A stretch of 50,630 nucleotides of DNA from G020353115 sp964389685 (GCA_964389685.1 CAYMFM010000024.1:1-50630), one strand, 5' to 3'. Shown: positions 25,289 to 34,405, counted from the stretch's first letter. Numbers and translations are program-made. The notes: generated by a model from the letters alone, not told the origin.

Positions 25289-25843
25289 ATGTCACGTATA
25301 GGAAATCTACCCATTGAAATACCGGAAGGAGTTACCATCTCTGTAAATGATAAGAACCTGGTAACCGTTAAAGGACCACTGGGTGAACTGAGCCAGCTGG
25401 TTGACCGGGAAATTAAAGTAGCGGTAGAAGGGAACAAGTGTAAATTGGAGCGGCCATCTGATATAAAACGCCATAAATCATTACATGGCCTTTACAGATC
25501 ATTGATAAACAATATGGTAATCGGGGTCTCTCAAGGATATACTATCCAACAGGAACTGGTAGGGGTGGGCTTTAGAGCCGAAGCAAAAGGACAAATGCTT
25601 GAAATGTCACTGGGCTTTTCACACGATATCGTCATCGAATTACCTCCGGAAGTGAAAGTTGAAACAAAAACCGAAAGGAGAAGCAATCCTGTGATCACCT
25701 TGACCAGCATCGATAAACAATTGCTTGGACACATAGCATCCAAGATCCGTTCATTCAGGCCACCTGAACCCTATAAAGGAAAGGGAGTAAAATATGTTGG
25801 TGAACACATTAGAAGAAAAGCAGGAAAAGCTGCAAGCGTTTAA
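25289..25843 (+). CDS. rplF: 50S ribosomal protein L6
   Basis: 184 residues made of two related alpha/beta domains, ending in the L6 signature PEPYKGKGVKYVGEHIRRKAGK. It binds 23S rRNA near the sarcin-ricin loop, where translational GTPases dock. It is preceded by a strong ribosome-binding site. Confidence 0.98.
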   Translation: MSRIGNLPIEIPEGVTISVNDKNLVTVKGPLGELSQLVDREIKVAVEGNKCKLERPSDIKRHKSLHGLYRSLINNMVIGVSQGYTIQQELVGVGFRAEAKGQMLEMSLGFSHDIVIELPPEVKVETKTERRSNPVITLTSIDKQLLGHIASKIRSFRPPEPYKGKGVKYVGEHIRRKAGKAASV

Positions 25844-25861
25844 TCCATCGATTTGAAAATT

Positions 25862-26221
25862 ATGACATTAACGAAATTAGAGAGAAGAAACAGGATCAGA
25901 AAAAGAATCAGGAAAAAAATCTCCGGAAATACTGATCATCCCCGGTTGAGTGTTTTTCGAAGCAACAAGCAGATCTATGCCCAGGTAATCAATGACCTGG
26001 AGGGAAAAACCCTGGCATCAGCCTCTTCGCTCGAGAAACCGGTCGCCGAAAAAAAGGGAATAACAAAAACTGAACAGGCCCGGTTGGTTGGAAAACTGAT
26101 CGCTGAAAAATCATTGAAAGCGGGAATTTCTGATGTTGTTTTCGATAGGGGAGGATACCTCTATCATGGAAGAGTAAAATCATTAGCCGAAGCCGCAAGA
26201 GAAGGCGGTCTAAAATTTTAA
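25862..26221 (+). CDS. rplR: 50S ribosomal protein L18
   Basis: 119 residues from the ATG at 25862; an in-frame TTG nine bases upstream is less likely. It shows the L18 features HPRLSVFRSNKQIYAQVI and the end VVFDRGGYLYHGRVKSLAEAAREGGL. L18 brings 5S rRNA into the large subunit with L5. Confidence 0.97.
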   Translation: MTLTKLERRNRIRKRIRKKISGNTDHPRLSVFRSNKQIYAQVINDLEGKTLASASSLEKPVAEKKGITKTEQARLVGKLIAEKSLKAGISDVVFDRGGYLYHGRVKSLAEAAREGGLKF

Positions 26222-26227
26222 GATATT

Positions 26228-26743
26228 ATGTCAAACGGTATTCGTAAAGTAAAAACGAGCGATCTGGAACTAAAGGATAGATTGGTTAGTATTCAGAGGG
26301 TTACAAAAGTGACAAAAGGTGGAAGAACCTTTAGCTTCTCCGCAATTGTTGTTGTTGGCAATGAAGATGGAATTGTCGGATATGGATTGGGGAAAGCCAA
26401 TGAAGTAACCACTGCCATTGCAAAAGGGGTGGAAGATGCAAAGAAAAATCTGTTCAAAGTGCCGGTCTATAAAGGAACAATTCCTCATGAGCAGACCGCT
26501 AAATATGGTGGAGCACGCGTGTTTCTTAAACCGGCCTCGGAAGGTACAGGCGTTAAGGCTGGCGGAGCAATGCGCGCCGTGTTGGAAAGTGTCGGAATAG
26601 TCAATGTCCTGGCAAAATCAAAAGGATCATCCAACCCGCATAACCTCGTGAAGGCAACATTTGCTGCATTGCTGGAACTGCGTGATGTATCCACTGTATC
26701 ACAACAACGCGGAGTCTCTGTTGAACAAGTTTTTAACGGTTAA
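26228..26743 (+). CDS. rpsE: 30S ribosomal protein S5
   Basis: 171 residues with the double-stranded RNA-binding N-terminal domain (KDRLVSIQRVTKVTKGGRTF) and an S5 C-terminal domain (RAVLESVGIVNVLAKSKGS). S5 works with S4 in decoding accuracy and mRNA unwinding. It starts 6 bp after rplR. Confidence 0.98.
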   Translation: MSNGIRKVKTSDLELKDRLVSIQRVTKVTKGGRTFSFSAIVVVGNEDGIVGYGLGKANEVTTAIAKGVEDAKKNLFKVPVYKGTIPHEQTAKYGGARVFLKPASEGTGVKAGGAMRAVLESVGIVNVLAKSKGSSNPHNLVKATFAALLELRDVSTVSQQRGVSVEQVFNG

Positions 26744-26754
26744 AAATTTTGATT

Positions 26755-26937
26755 ATGCCGAAAATCAGGGTAACCCAGGTGAAAAGTAAAATAGGGAGTT
26801 CAAAACGACAGAAAAGAACGCTTGAAGCCCTTGGTCTAAAAAAGATCAATGGCTCGGTTGAGGTGGAAGCCTCCCCCCAGATCCTGGGAATGGTGAATAA
26901 GGTGAAACACCTTATAAAGGTTGAAGAGTTGAAGTAA
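26755..26937 (+). CDS. rpmD: 50S ribosomal protein L30
   Basis: A 60-residue protein starting MPKIRVTQVKSKIG at the ATG at 26755; a TTG six bases upstream is rejected. It has the L30 core KRTLEALGLKKIN and MVNKVKHLIKVEE. It contacts 23S rRNA near the 5S rRNA binding region. Confidence 0.97.
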   Translation: MPKIRVTQVKSKIGSSKRQKRTLEALGLKKINGSVEVEASPQILGMVNKVKHLIKVEELK

Positions 26938-26959
26938 TTATACAATTTATTCAGAAGAC

Positions 26960-27406
26960 ATGGATTTAAGTAACTTAAAACCAGCAAAAGGATCCGTAAA
27001 AAAGGTGAAACGAATCGGAAGAGGCGAAGGCTCCGGTAAAGGGGGAACCGCTACACGTGGTAATAAAGGCCAGAAATCCAGGTCCGGATACTCCAAAAAA
27101 CTGGGATTTGAAGGCGGCCAGATGCCACTGCATCGCAGGGTTCCCAAATACGGTTTTAAAAATATCAACCGGACAGAGTACAAAGCAATAAACATTGATA
27201 CCATTCAGAAACTTGCTGAGACAAAAGGATTGAAAAAAATTGATATTAAAACATTGATCGATGCCGGATTAATTTCTAAAAACAGACTCGTTAAAATATT
27301 GGGCAAGGGAGAGTTGACACTTAAACTGGAAGTCGAGGCACACGCCTTTTCCAAATCCGCTATAGAAGCAATTGAGGCGAAGGAAGGAACAGCCGTAAAA
27401 ATATAA
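26960..27406 (+). CDS. rplO: 50S ribosomal protein L15
   Basis: 148 residues. The N-terminal half is an extended basic, Gly-rich tail (GRGEGSGKGGTATRGNKGQ) that threads into 23S rRNA; the globular C-terminal half follows. It joins late in 50S assembly. secY begins 5 bp after its stop. Confidence 0.97.
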   Translation: MDLSNLKPAKGSVKKVKRIGRGEGSGKGGTATRGNKGQKSRSGYSKKLGFEGGQMPLHRRVPKYGFKNINRTEYKAINIDTIQKLAETKGLKKIDIKTLIDAGLISKNRLVKILGKGELTLKLEVEAHAFSKSAIEAIEAKEGTAVKI

Positions 27407-27411
27407 GATGA

Positions 27412-28746
27412 ATGAAATCGTTTATTGAAACCATAAAAAACATTTTTAAAATTGAAGACCTGCGAAACAGGATCTTCTATACCCTGGGAATTCTCCTGAT
27501 CTACCGGTTGGGTAAATACATTACACTCCCTGGTGTTGACCCTTCGCAGCTCGGCCAGCTTCAGCAACAAACATCACAGGGATTGTTGAGCTTGCTCGAC
27601 ATGTTCTCCGGAGGTGCTTTCTCCCAGGCATCCGTCTTCGCACTCGGGATCATGCCCTACATCTCAGCTTCCATTGTTGTACAGCTCCTGGGTATTGCAG
27701 TTCCCTATTTCCAGAGACTCCAGAAAGAGGGAGAGAGCGGACGAAGGAAAATAAACCAGATCACCCGATACCTTACCGTGGGTATTTTGTTTCTCCAGGC
27801 ACCGGGATACCTCGCAAACCTTCATGCCCAGTTGCCCGCTACGGCATTTGTGATGAGAGGAACATTCTTTACTATCTCCTCTGTGATCATACTTACCTCA
27901 GGAACAATGTTTGTCATGTGGCTGGGTGAAAAAATTACCGATAAAGGAATCGGTAACGGGATCTCACTGATAATCATGATTGGAATTATCGCACGATTAC
28001 CCTTCGCACTGACAGCAGAATTTGGCTCCCGGCTTGAAGGTGCCGGAGGATTGGTGGCATTCCTTCTCGAAATGGTATTCCTCTTTATCATTATACTGGG
28101 TACCATCCTGTTGGTCCAGGGAACAAGGAGAATCCCGGTTCAGTATGCTAAACGAATTGTAGGGAATAAACAATACGGGGGAGTAAGACAATATATTCCC
28201 CTGAAAGTTAATGCAGCAGGCGTAATGCCAATTATTTTTGCTCAGGCAATCATGATGCTGCCGCTCGTTATCATTGGATATGCCAGTGAAAATATGTCCG
28301 GCTTTGCTGCTGCATTTTCAAACATGTATGGGTTCTGGTATAGCCTGGTATTCGCAATTTTGATCATTCTATTTACCTACTTCTATACCGCAATTACCAT
28401 CAATCCAACGCAGATGGCAGAGGATATGAAAAAGAACGGAGGATTTATTCCGGGTGTCAAGCCGGGAAGAAAAACCGTTGAGTTTCTTGATAACATCATG
28501 TCCAGGATAACCCTTCCGGGATCAATCTTCCTGGCTATCGTTGCCATACTGCCAACTTTTGCGGTGAACCTGGGAGTAACCGGTCAATTTGGACAGTTCT
28601 ATGGCGGTACGTCCCTTCTCATTCTGGTGGGTGTGGTTCTTGATACCTTGCAACAAATTGAAAGCCACCTGCTAATGCGCCATTACGACGGATTGATGAA
28701 ATCCGGAAGGATTAAAGGAAGAGCAGGTAGTGCTGCTGCTATATAA
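27412..28746 (+). CDS. secY: Protein translocase subunit SecY
   Basis: 444 residues with ten predicted TM segments. SecY is the pore of the SecYEG translocon, through which signal-peptide proteins, including the exported proteins of this window, leave the cytoplasm. Family motifs seen are GIMPYISASIVVQLL, the cytoplasmic loop GNGISLIIMIGI, and the C-terminal LMRHYDGLMKSGRIKGR. It sits in its usual place after rplO. Confidence 0.98.
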   Translation: MKSFIETIKNIFKIEDLRNRIFYTLGILLIYRLGKYITLPGVDPSQLGQLQQQTSQGLLSLLDMFSGGAFSQASVFALGIMPYISASIVVQLLGIAVPYFQRLQKEGESGRRKINQITRYLTVGILFLQAPGYLANLHAQLPATAFVMRGTFFTISSVIILTSGTMFVMWLGEKITDKGIGNGISLIIMIGIIARLPFALTAEFGSRLEGAGGLVAFLLEMVFLFIIILGTILLVQGTRRIPVQYAKRIVGNKQYGGVRQYIPLKVNAAGVMPIIFAQAIMMLPLVIIGYASENMSGFAAAFSNMYGFWYSLVFAILIILFTYFYTAITINPTQMAEDMKKNGGFIPGVKPGRKTVEFLDNIMSRITLPGSIFLAIVAILPTFAVNLGVTGQFGQFYGGTSLLILVGVVLDTLQQIESHLLMRHYDGLMKSGRIKGRAGSAAAI

Positions 28747-28767
28747 TATTTGGAATCTGGTTTTTTG

Positions 28768-29541
28768 ATGATACTGATTAAGACAGAGGAGGAAATTGAA
28801 CGATTGAGGGAAAGCAATATTCTGGTTTCCAGAACACTTGCCGAAATGGCAAAATTGATCAAACCAGGAATAACTACCCTTTCCCTCGACAGGGTGGCCG
28901 AAGCATTTATTCGGGACCACAACGGTATCCCCGGATTCAAAGGGTATAATGGTTTCCCAAATACACTCTGTACATCGGTCAATGAACAGGTGGTGCACGG
29001 TATACCCTCTTCTTATCAGTTGAAGAAAGGTGATGTTTTGTCCATTGATTGTGGAGTGATACTCAATGACTATTATGGCGATACAGCCTTTACTTTCCCG
29101 GTAGGTGACCTTGATGATGATGTCGCCAGACTGCTGAGATATACCAGGGAAGCACTGGAAAAAGGGGTTGAAAATGCGGTAGAAGGTAAACGGCTCGGAG
29201 ATATCGGATATGCAGTCCAAAATCACGCTGAAAGCGGAGGATTCTCAGTGGTGAGAGAAATGGTAGGGCATGGACTGGGAAAAAAATTGCACGAACCACC
29301 CGAAGTACCCAATTATGGCAAAAGAGGCCAGGGTATAAAGTTGGTTAAAGGATTGGTAATCTGTATCGAACCTATGATTAACCTGGGATTGCGAAACATT
29401 GTTCAGGATAACGATGGCTGGACCATCAAAACGGTTGACAGCAGACCCTCGGCTCATTTCGAATATGCCGTGGCTGTCGACAGAGAAAAAGCCGATGTCC
29501 TGTCAACATTTGATTTTATTGATGATATATTGAATAATTAA
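28768..29541 (+). CDS. map: Methionine aminopeptidase, type I
   Basis: 257 residues from the ATG at 28768; the in-frame TTG 18 bases upstream is unlikely. All five metal ligands are present: D94, D105, H168, E201 and E232, with substrate-side H77. The enzyme removes the initiator Met from new proteins whose second residue is small. Its place between secY and infA is typical of the spc-alpha junction. Confidence 0.97.
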   Translation: MILIKTEEEIERLRESNILVSRTLAEMAKLIKPGITTLSLDRVAEAFIRDHNGIPGFKGYNGFPNTLCTSVNEQVVHGIPSSYQLKKGDVLSIDCGVILNDYYGDTAFTFPVGDLDDDVARLLRYTREALEKGVENAVEGKRLGDIGYAVQNHAESGGFSVVREMVGHGLGKKLHEPPEVPNYGKRGQGIKLVKGLVICIEPMINLGLRNIVQDNDGWTIKTVDSRPSAHFEYAVAVDREKADVLSTFDFIDDILNN

Positions 29542-29553
29542 GAAGATCTCAAT

Positions 29554-29772
29554 ATGGCAAAAATACCCTCAATTGAGCAGGATGGAACCATCATCGAAGC
29601 CTTGTCAAATGCAATGTTTCGGGTGGAACTTGAAAATGGACATGTCATTACCGCACATATTTCCGGCAAGATGAGGATGCATTATATTAAAATCCTTCCC
29701 GGAGATAAAGTAAAAGTGGAGATGTCTCCCTATGACCTGTCCAAAGGAAGAATCACATTCAGATATAAATAA
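29554..29772 (+). CDS. infA: Translation initiation factor IF-1
   Basis: A 72-residue OB-fold protein, starting MAKIPSIEQDGTIIEALSNA and ending YDLSKGRITFRYK. It occupies the A site during initiation and helps IF-2 and IF-3. It lies 12 bp after map. Confidence 0.98.
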   Translation: MAKIPSIEQDGTIIEALSNAMFRVELENGHVITAHISGKMRMHYIKILPGDKVKVEMSPYDLSKGRITFRYK

Positions 29773-29788
29773 CAGAATTGTTCAGATT

Positions 29789-29905
29789 ATGAAAGTAAGA
29801 GCATCAGTCAAAAAAAGAAGTTCTGACTGTAAGATAGTTAGAAGGAAAGGACGCCTGTACGTGATAAATAAAAAAAATCCGAAGTATAAGCAGCGACAGG
29901 GATAA
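29789..29905 (+). CDS. rpmJ: 50S ribosomal protein L36, zinc-free form
   Basis: A 38-residue gene read directly from the sequence: it begins MKVRASVKKRSSDCKIVRRK and ends with NPKYKQRQG. L36 normally binds zinc with three Cys and one His. Here only one Cys (C14) remains: the first is Ser, the third is Asn and the His is Tyr. It is therefore the zinc-independent form. L36 stabilises 23S rRNA near the L6 and L16 sites. It starts 16 bp after infA. Confidence 0.95.
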   Translation: MKVRASVKKRSSDCKIVRRKGRLYVINKKNPKYKQRQG

Positions 29906-29911
29906 ATTGTA

Positions 29912-29919
29912 TAACTTTG
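29912..29919 (+). promoter_or_regulatory. Possible internal promoter before rpsM
   Basis: TAACTTTG, an exact -7 box, followed by C, lies 22 bp before the rpsM start. I find no -33 TTG at the right distance. It could give extra transcription of the alpha group (rpsM to eno). Confidence 0.35.
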
Positions 29920-29941
29920 CACTTTATTTTAAAAATGAGCT

Positions 29942-30319
29942 ATGGCACGAATAGTAGGTGTTGATCTCCCAAAAAACAAAAGAGGCGAAATAGGACTTAC
30001 CTATATCTATGGTATCGGACAAAGTTCCGCCGCTAAAATTCTCGAGGAAGCGGGAATTGATAAAGATATTAAAGTGAAAGACTGGACCGATGAACATGTC
30101 AATAAGATCCGGAAAATCCTGAATGATAACTTCAAACTGGAAGGAGAATTGCGGTCGGAAGTCCAGATGAATATTAAACGGTTAATGGATATCGGTTGTT
30201 ACCGTGGAATCCGGCACAGAACCGGTATGCCCGTTCGTGGACAGGGTACCAAAAATAACGCCCGGACACGGAAAGGGAGAAGAAAAACCATTGCAAACAA
30301 AAAGAAAGCGACTAAATAG
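29942..30319 (+). CDS. rpsM: 30S ribosomal protein S13
   Basis: 125 residues beginning MARIVGVDLPKNKRGEIGLTY in family style and containing GIRHRTGMPVRGQGTKNNAR. S13 forms intersubunit bridges with L5 and contacts the P-site tRNA. It opens the alpha group. Confidence 0.98.
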   Translation: MARIVGVDLPKNKRGEIGLTYIYGIGQSSAAKILEEAGIDKDIKVKDWTDEHVNKIRKILNDNFKLEGELRSEVQMNIKRLMDIGCYRGIRHRTGMPVRGQGTKNNARTRKGRRKTIANKKKATK

Positions 30320-30329
30320 GAGTTGAATT

Positions 30330-30719
30330 ATGGCTAAGAAGACAGGATCATCAAGAAAAAAGGTGGTGAAGGTTGAACCGACAGGTCAAGCCCATATTCA
30401 TGCTTCCTTTAACAACATCATCATCTCACTGACCAATAATTCCGGACAGGTGATCTCCTGGGCATCCGCGGGGAAAATAGGATTTAGAGGATCCAAGAAA
30501 AATACACCCTATGCAGCGCAGATGGCAGCCGAGGAGTGCACTAAAACTGCATACGACCTTGGATTAAGAAAAGTGAAAGTGTTTGTCAAAGGCCCGGGGT
30601 CAGGACGGGAGTCAGCCATCAGAACCATCCATTCCAACGGAATTGAGGTGATGGAAATAATCGATGTTACACCCCTGCCGCATAACGGATGCAGACCCCC
30701 TAACCGGAGAAGAGTATAA
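30330..30719 (+). CDS. rpsK: 30S ribosomal protein S11
   Basis: 129 residues with HIHASFNNIIISLTN, the SAGKIGFRGSKK loop and the C-terminal PLPHNGCRPPNRRRV. S11 lies on the 30S platform beside the E-site mRNA. An AGGAG ribosome-binding site is 7 bp before its ATG. Confidence 0.98.
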   Translation: MAKKTGSSRKKVVKVEPTGQAHIHASFNNIIISLTNNSGQVISWASAGKIGFRGSKKNTPYAAQMAAEECTKTAYDLGLRKVKVFVKGPGSGRESAIRTIHSNGIEVMEIIDVTPLPHNGCRPPNRRRV

Positions 30720-30782
30720 CACGAAAAACGAAAGATTAAACAACCAGTAGATTATTTACTTGAGAGAAAAATAAACGGTTAA

Positions 30783-31391
30783 ATGGCAAGATATATCGGA
30801 CCAAGTACAAAAATTGCAAGAAAATTCGGAGACCCGATTTTCGGACCGGACAAATATTTTGAGCGGAAAAATTATCCTCCGGGTCACCATGGAATGAACA
30901 AACGAAGGAAAAAACTATCTGAATACGGAATTCAGCTGAAGGAGAAACAAAAAGCAAAATATACCTATGGTGTGCTGGAGAGACAGTTCTCAAACCTCTT
31001 TAAAAAGGCTTCAGGCAGTAAAGGTATTACCGGTGAAGTGTTGCTCCAATTGCTTGAGTCCCGCCTCGATAACGTGGTGTACAGGCTCGGGATTGCTCCA
31101 ACAAGAAATGGTGCCCGTCAACTCGTCTCACATCGTCATATCCTGGTGAATGATAAAGTGGTTAATATACCTTCCTATACCGTAAAACCCGGAGATATTG
31201 TTGGTGTCAGAGAGAAATCAAAATCGCTGGAGATAATCACATCCTTGCTGGATTCAGCTCAACATACCGGTGTCTCCTGGCTGGAATGGGACAACGATAA
31301 AATGGCCGGTAAATTCCTTAACCTTCCGGAACGGGAAGAGATCCCGGAAAATATCAAGGAGCAATTAATTGTTGAATTATATTCTAAATAA
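30783..31391 (+). CDS. rpsD: 30S ribosomal protein S4, zinc-free form
   Basis: 202 residues, starting MARYIGPSTKIARKFG. The N-terminal part has no Cys, so the zinc site of some S4 proteins is absent. The S4 RNA-binding domain follows (LESRLDNVVYRLGIAPTRNGARQLVSHRHI, in two blocks). S4 starts 30S assembly and affects fidelity. A 63-bp gap separates it from rpsK. Confidence 0.98.
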   Translation: MARYIGPSTKIARKFGDPIFGPDKYFERKNYPPGHHGMNKRRKKLSEYGIQLKEKQKAKYTYGVLERQFSNLFKKASGSKGITGEVLLQLLESRLDNVVYRLGIAPTRNGARQLVSHRHILVNDKVVNIPSYTVKPGDIVGVREKSKSLEIITSLLDSAQHTGVSWLEWDNDKMAGKFLNLPEREEIPENIKEQLIVELYSK

Positions 31392-31397
31392 TAATTT

Positions 31398-32390
31398 ATG
31401 ACCATCCTAGCATTTCAAAAGCCCGATAAGGTGATAATGGTTGAATCATCCGAAACCGTTGGAAAATTTGAATTCAGGCCTTTAGAACCTGGCTATGGTA
31501 TTACCGTTGGAAATGCCCTGAGAAGGATTCTGCTTTCCTCCCTCGAAGGATATGCAATTACTACAGTTAAGGTTGAGGGTATAGACCACGAATTTTCTAC
31601 TATCAAAGGAGTGATCGAAGATGTTACCGAGATTATCCTTAACCTCAAACAGATACGGTTTAAAAAACAAATCGAAGAAGTTGAGAACGAAAAACTTAAT
31701 GTTACCATTAGCGGACAAACGGAATTCAAAGCCGGTGACCTTTCGAAATTCCTCAACAGCTTTGAGGTGTTGAACCCGGACCTGGTGATCTGCCGTATGG
31801 AACCCGATGTCAAACTTCAAATGGAAATCCAGATATCAAAAGGAAGAGGGTATGTCCCCGCTGAAGAAAACAGACCTGAGGAAGAGGAATTTGGACTCAT
31901 TGCAGTTGACTCGATCTTTACACCCATCAGGAATGTTAAATATTCAATCGATAATTTCCGGGTTGAACAAAAAACCGATTACGAAAAACTGATACTTGAA
32001 ATCATTACCGATGGCTCCATTCATCCCAAAGATGCCCTGAAAGAAGCAGCGAAAATTCTCATCTATCACTTCATGCTTTTCTCCGACGAGAAAATTACCC
32101 TCGATTCAGATGAGAAATTCGCCAACGAAGAGTTCGATGAAGAGGTGTTACACATGAGACAGCTGCTGAAAACAAAACTGGTCGACCTTGACCTTTCAGT
32201 TCGGGCACTCAACTGCCTGAAAGCAGCTGAAGTGGAAACACTTGGAGATCTGGTGAAATTTAATAAGAATGACCTCCTGAAATTCCGTAACTTCGGAAAG
32301 AAATCACTCACCGAATTGGATGACCTGCTTGAATCTTTGAACCTTAACTTTGGAATGGATACAAGTAAATTTAAACTGGATAAAGAATAA
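31398..32390 (+). CDS. rpoA: RNA polymerase alpha subunit
   Basis: 330 residues. The N-terminal domain (1-230) dimerises and assembles beta and beta' (FRPLEPGYGITVGNALRRIL). The C-terminal domain (about 255-320) has VRALNCLKAAE, which holds the R, N, C, L and K of the UP-element and activator contact surface. It sits 6 bp after rpsD. Confidence 0.98.
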   Translation: MTILAFQKPDKVIMVESSETVGKFEFRPLEPGYGITVGNALRRILLSSLEGYAITTVKVEGIDHEFSTIKGVIEDVTEIILNLKQIRFKKQIEEVENEKLNVTISGQTEFKAGDLSKFLNSFEVLNPDLVICRMEPDVKLQMEIQISKGRGYVPAEENRPEEEEFGLIAVDSIFTPIRNVKYSIDNFRVEQKTDYEKLILEIITDGSIHPKDALKEAAKILIYHFMLFSDEKITLDSDEKFANEEFDEEVLHMRQLLKTKLVDLDLSVRALNCLKAAEVETLGDLVKFNKNDLLKFRNFGKKSLTELDDLLESLNLNFGMDTSKFKLDKE

Positions 32391-32425
32391 TGTTGAGAAT
32401 CATTTGGTAACGGAGTTAATTAACG

Positions 32426-33079
32426 ATGCGACATAGAAAAGGATTTAATCAGTTAAGCAGGAAAAACGCACACCGAAAAGCAATGTTTGCCAATATGGCA
32501 TCATCACTGATATTGCATAAGAGGATAGAAACAACCACTGCAAAAGCCAAGGCGTTGCGTACATACGTCGAACCTTTGATCACGAAATCCAAAGAGGATT
32601 CAACACACTCGCGGCGGATGGTTTTTCGTTACCTTAAGGATAAGGAAGCCGTCTCGGAATTGTTCCGTGAAGTATCTCCGAAAATAGCCGATCGGCCGGG
32701 AGGATATACCCGGATACTGAAAATCGGAAATCGCCTGGGCGATAATGCCGATATGTGTATCATTGAACTGGTGGATTTCAATGAAAATATGCTTTCTGCT
32801 GCTGAAGAGACCAAAACCAAAGCAAGAAAAAGAAGACGCGGCGGCAAGAAAAAACCTTCGGAAACAGCTGTCGAAACAGTTGCTGAAGAAACAACCCCGG
32901 AACAGCTGGATGAAGAAACTAAGCAGACAGAGCTTGAAAAAGAAGAACCGGTAGCAGAGGCTGAAGAAAGCACGGCTGTAGATCAGGACGAAACACCGGC
33001 CACTGAACCGAAAGATGAGGCTGTTGAAGAGGAGGAAGAAAAGAAACCGGAAGATTCAGACGAGAAACAGAAAAAATAA
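32426..33079 (+). CDS. rplQ: 50S ribosomal protein L17 with long acidic tail
   Basis: The core (1-125) is normal L17, starting MRHRKGFNQLSRKNAHRKAM. A basic patch follows (about 131-143, ARKRRRGGKKK). Residues 145-217 form a low-complexity tail rich in Glu, Asp, Thr, Ala and Pro, with a run of five or more Glu near 200. E. coli L17 ends near 127, so about 75-90 residues are extra. L17 lies by the peptide tunnel exit, so the tail would project from there or contact other factors; this is inference. The gene ends 18 bp before eno. Confidence 0.96.
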   Translation: MRHRKGFNQLSRKNAHRKAMFANMASSLILHKRIETTTAKAKALRTYVEPLITKSKEDSTHSRRMVFRYLKDKEAVSELFREVSPKIADRPGGYTRILKIGNRLGDNADMCIIELVDFNENMLSAAEETKTKARKRRRGGKKKPSETAVETVAEETTPEQLDEETKQTELEKEEPVAEAEESTAVDQDETPATEPKDEAVEEEEEKKPEDSDEKQKK

Positions 33080-33097
33080 CCATAAAAACCTGAAAAC

Positions 33098-34387
33098 ATG
33101 GGACAAATTTCAGAAATTCGGGCAAGACAGATCCTCGATTCCCGGGGTAATCCAACCATCGAAGTGGATGTTATTACCGATGAAGGTTTTCTCGGAAGAG
33201 CAGCTGTCCCCTCAGGAGCTTCAACCGGTGTGCATGAAGCAGTGGAACTTAGAGATGGTGATAAGGGAAGATTTTTGGGGAAAGGCGTTCTCAAAGCCGT
33301 TAATAATGTCAATACCATCCTCAATGAGGAGCTGAAAGGATTCTTCGTATCCGAACAGAGCCTCATTGATGCTGCTATGATTGAACTCGACGGAACGGAT
33401 AATAAATCCAACCTGGGCGCTAACGCAACCATCGGAGTATCACTGGCTGTCGCCAGAGCAGCAGCACTGGAAAGTGGACAACCACTCTTCCGGTACATCG
33501 GAGGTGTAAATGCCAATACACTGCCTATCCCGATGATGAATATCCTCAATGGCGGTTCACATGCTGATAATAAAATTGACATTCAGGAATTCATGGTCAT
33601 GCCTGTTGGAGCGACATCCTTTAGCGAAGCCCTGCGCATGGGAGTGGAGGTTTTTCATAATCTGAAATCCGTGCTCAAATCCAAAGGCCACTCTACAAAT
33701 GTGGGGGACGAAGGAGGTTTTGCCCCAAATCTCGGATCCAACGAAGAGGCAATTGAAGTAGTCCTTGAAGCCATCGGAAAAGCAGGATTTAAACCCGGAG
33801 AAGATATCTGGATCGCCCTCGATCCCGCAGCCTCCGAATTTTACGACGAAAAGAAAAAAGTGTACCATTTCCAATCCACGGGTGAAGACAGATCATCAGA
33901 CGAAATGGTTGAATATTGGAAGGAATGGACTTCAAAATACCCGATCATCTCTGTTGAAGACGGATTGCATGAAGATGACTGGGCAGGATTCCAGGCATTG
34001 ACAAAAGCAATCGGTGACCGTGTACAGATCGTTGGCGATGACCTCTTTGTGACCAATGTGAAAAGACTTAGCAGAGGCATCGAAGAGAAAGTGGCAAACT
34101 CTATCCTGATCAAAGTAAATCAGATCGGTACGCTCACAGAAACAATCAATGCAGTTCAGCTTGCACATGCCAACTCGTTTACCTCGGTCATCAGTCACCG
34201 TTCAGGAGAAACAGAAGATGTTACCATTGCAGAACTGGCAGTGGCTCTGAACACGGGTCAGATCAAAACAGGATCGGCTTCCCGCTCAGACCGCATCGCA
34301 AAATATAACCAGCTGCTTCGTATCGAAGAATCATTGGGCAACGCTGCAAAATTTATCGGAAAGGACTTCAGGTTTCTGAAAAGATAA
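33098..34387 (+). CDS. eno: Enolase
   Basis: 429 residues, normal length. The active-site loop SGASTG (39-44), NVGDEGGFAPN with the general acid Glu, the Mg-binding Asp/Glu/Asp set and the catalytic Lys in ILIKVNQIGT are all present. It interconverts 2-phosphoglycerate and phosphoenolpyruvate and is usually part of the RNA degradosome in enteric bacteria. It is 18 bp from rplQ, so it is probably cotranscribed with the ribosomal genes. An intrinsic terminator follows. Confidence 0.98.
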   Translation: MGQISEIRARQILDSRGNPTIEVDVITDEGFLGRAAVPSGASTGVHEAVELRDGDKGRFLGKGVLKAVNNVNTILNEELKGFFVSEQSLIDAAMIELDGTDNKSNLGANATIGVSLAVARAAALESGQPLFRYIGGVNANTLPIPMMNILNGGSHADNKIDIQEFMVMPVGATSFSEALRMGVEVFHNLKSVLKSKGHSTNVGDEGGFAPNLGSNEEAIEVVLEAIGKAGFKPGEDIWIALDPAASEFYDEKKKVYHFQSTGEDRSSDEMVEYWKEWTSKYPIISVEDGLHEDDWAGFQALTKAIGDRVQIVGDDLFVTNVKRLSRGIEEKVANSILIKVNQIGTLTETINAVQLAHANSFTSVISHRSGETEDVTIAELAVALNTGQIKTGSASRSDRIAKYNQLLRIEESLGNAAKFIGKDFRFLKR

Positions 34388-34405
34388 CCGCATTCACGAA
34401 CTGGG

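Noticed and set aside
28672..29226. A 184-codon open frame opposite map
   Set aside because: map has all metal ligands; the opposite frame is an artefact of codon bias.
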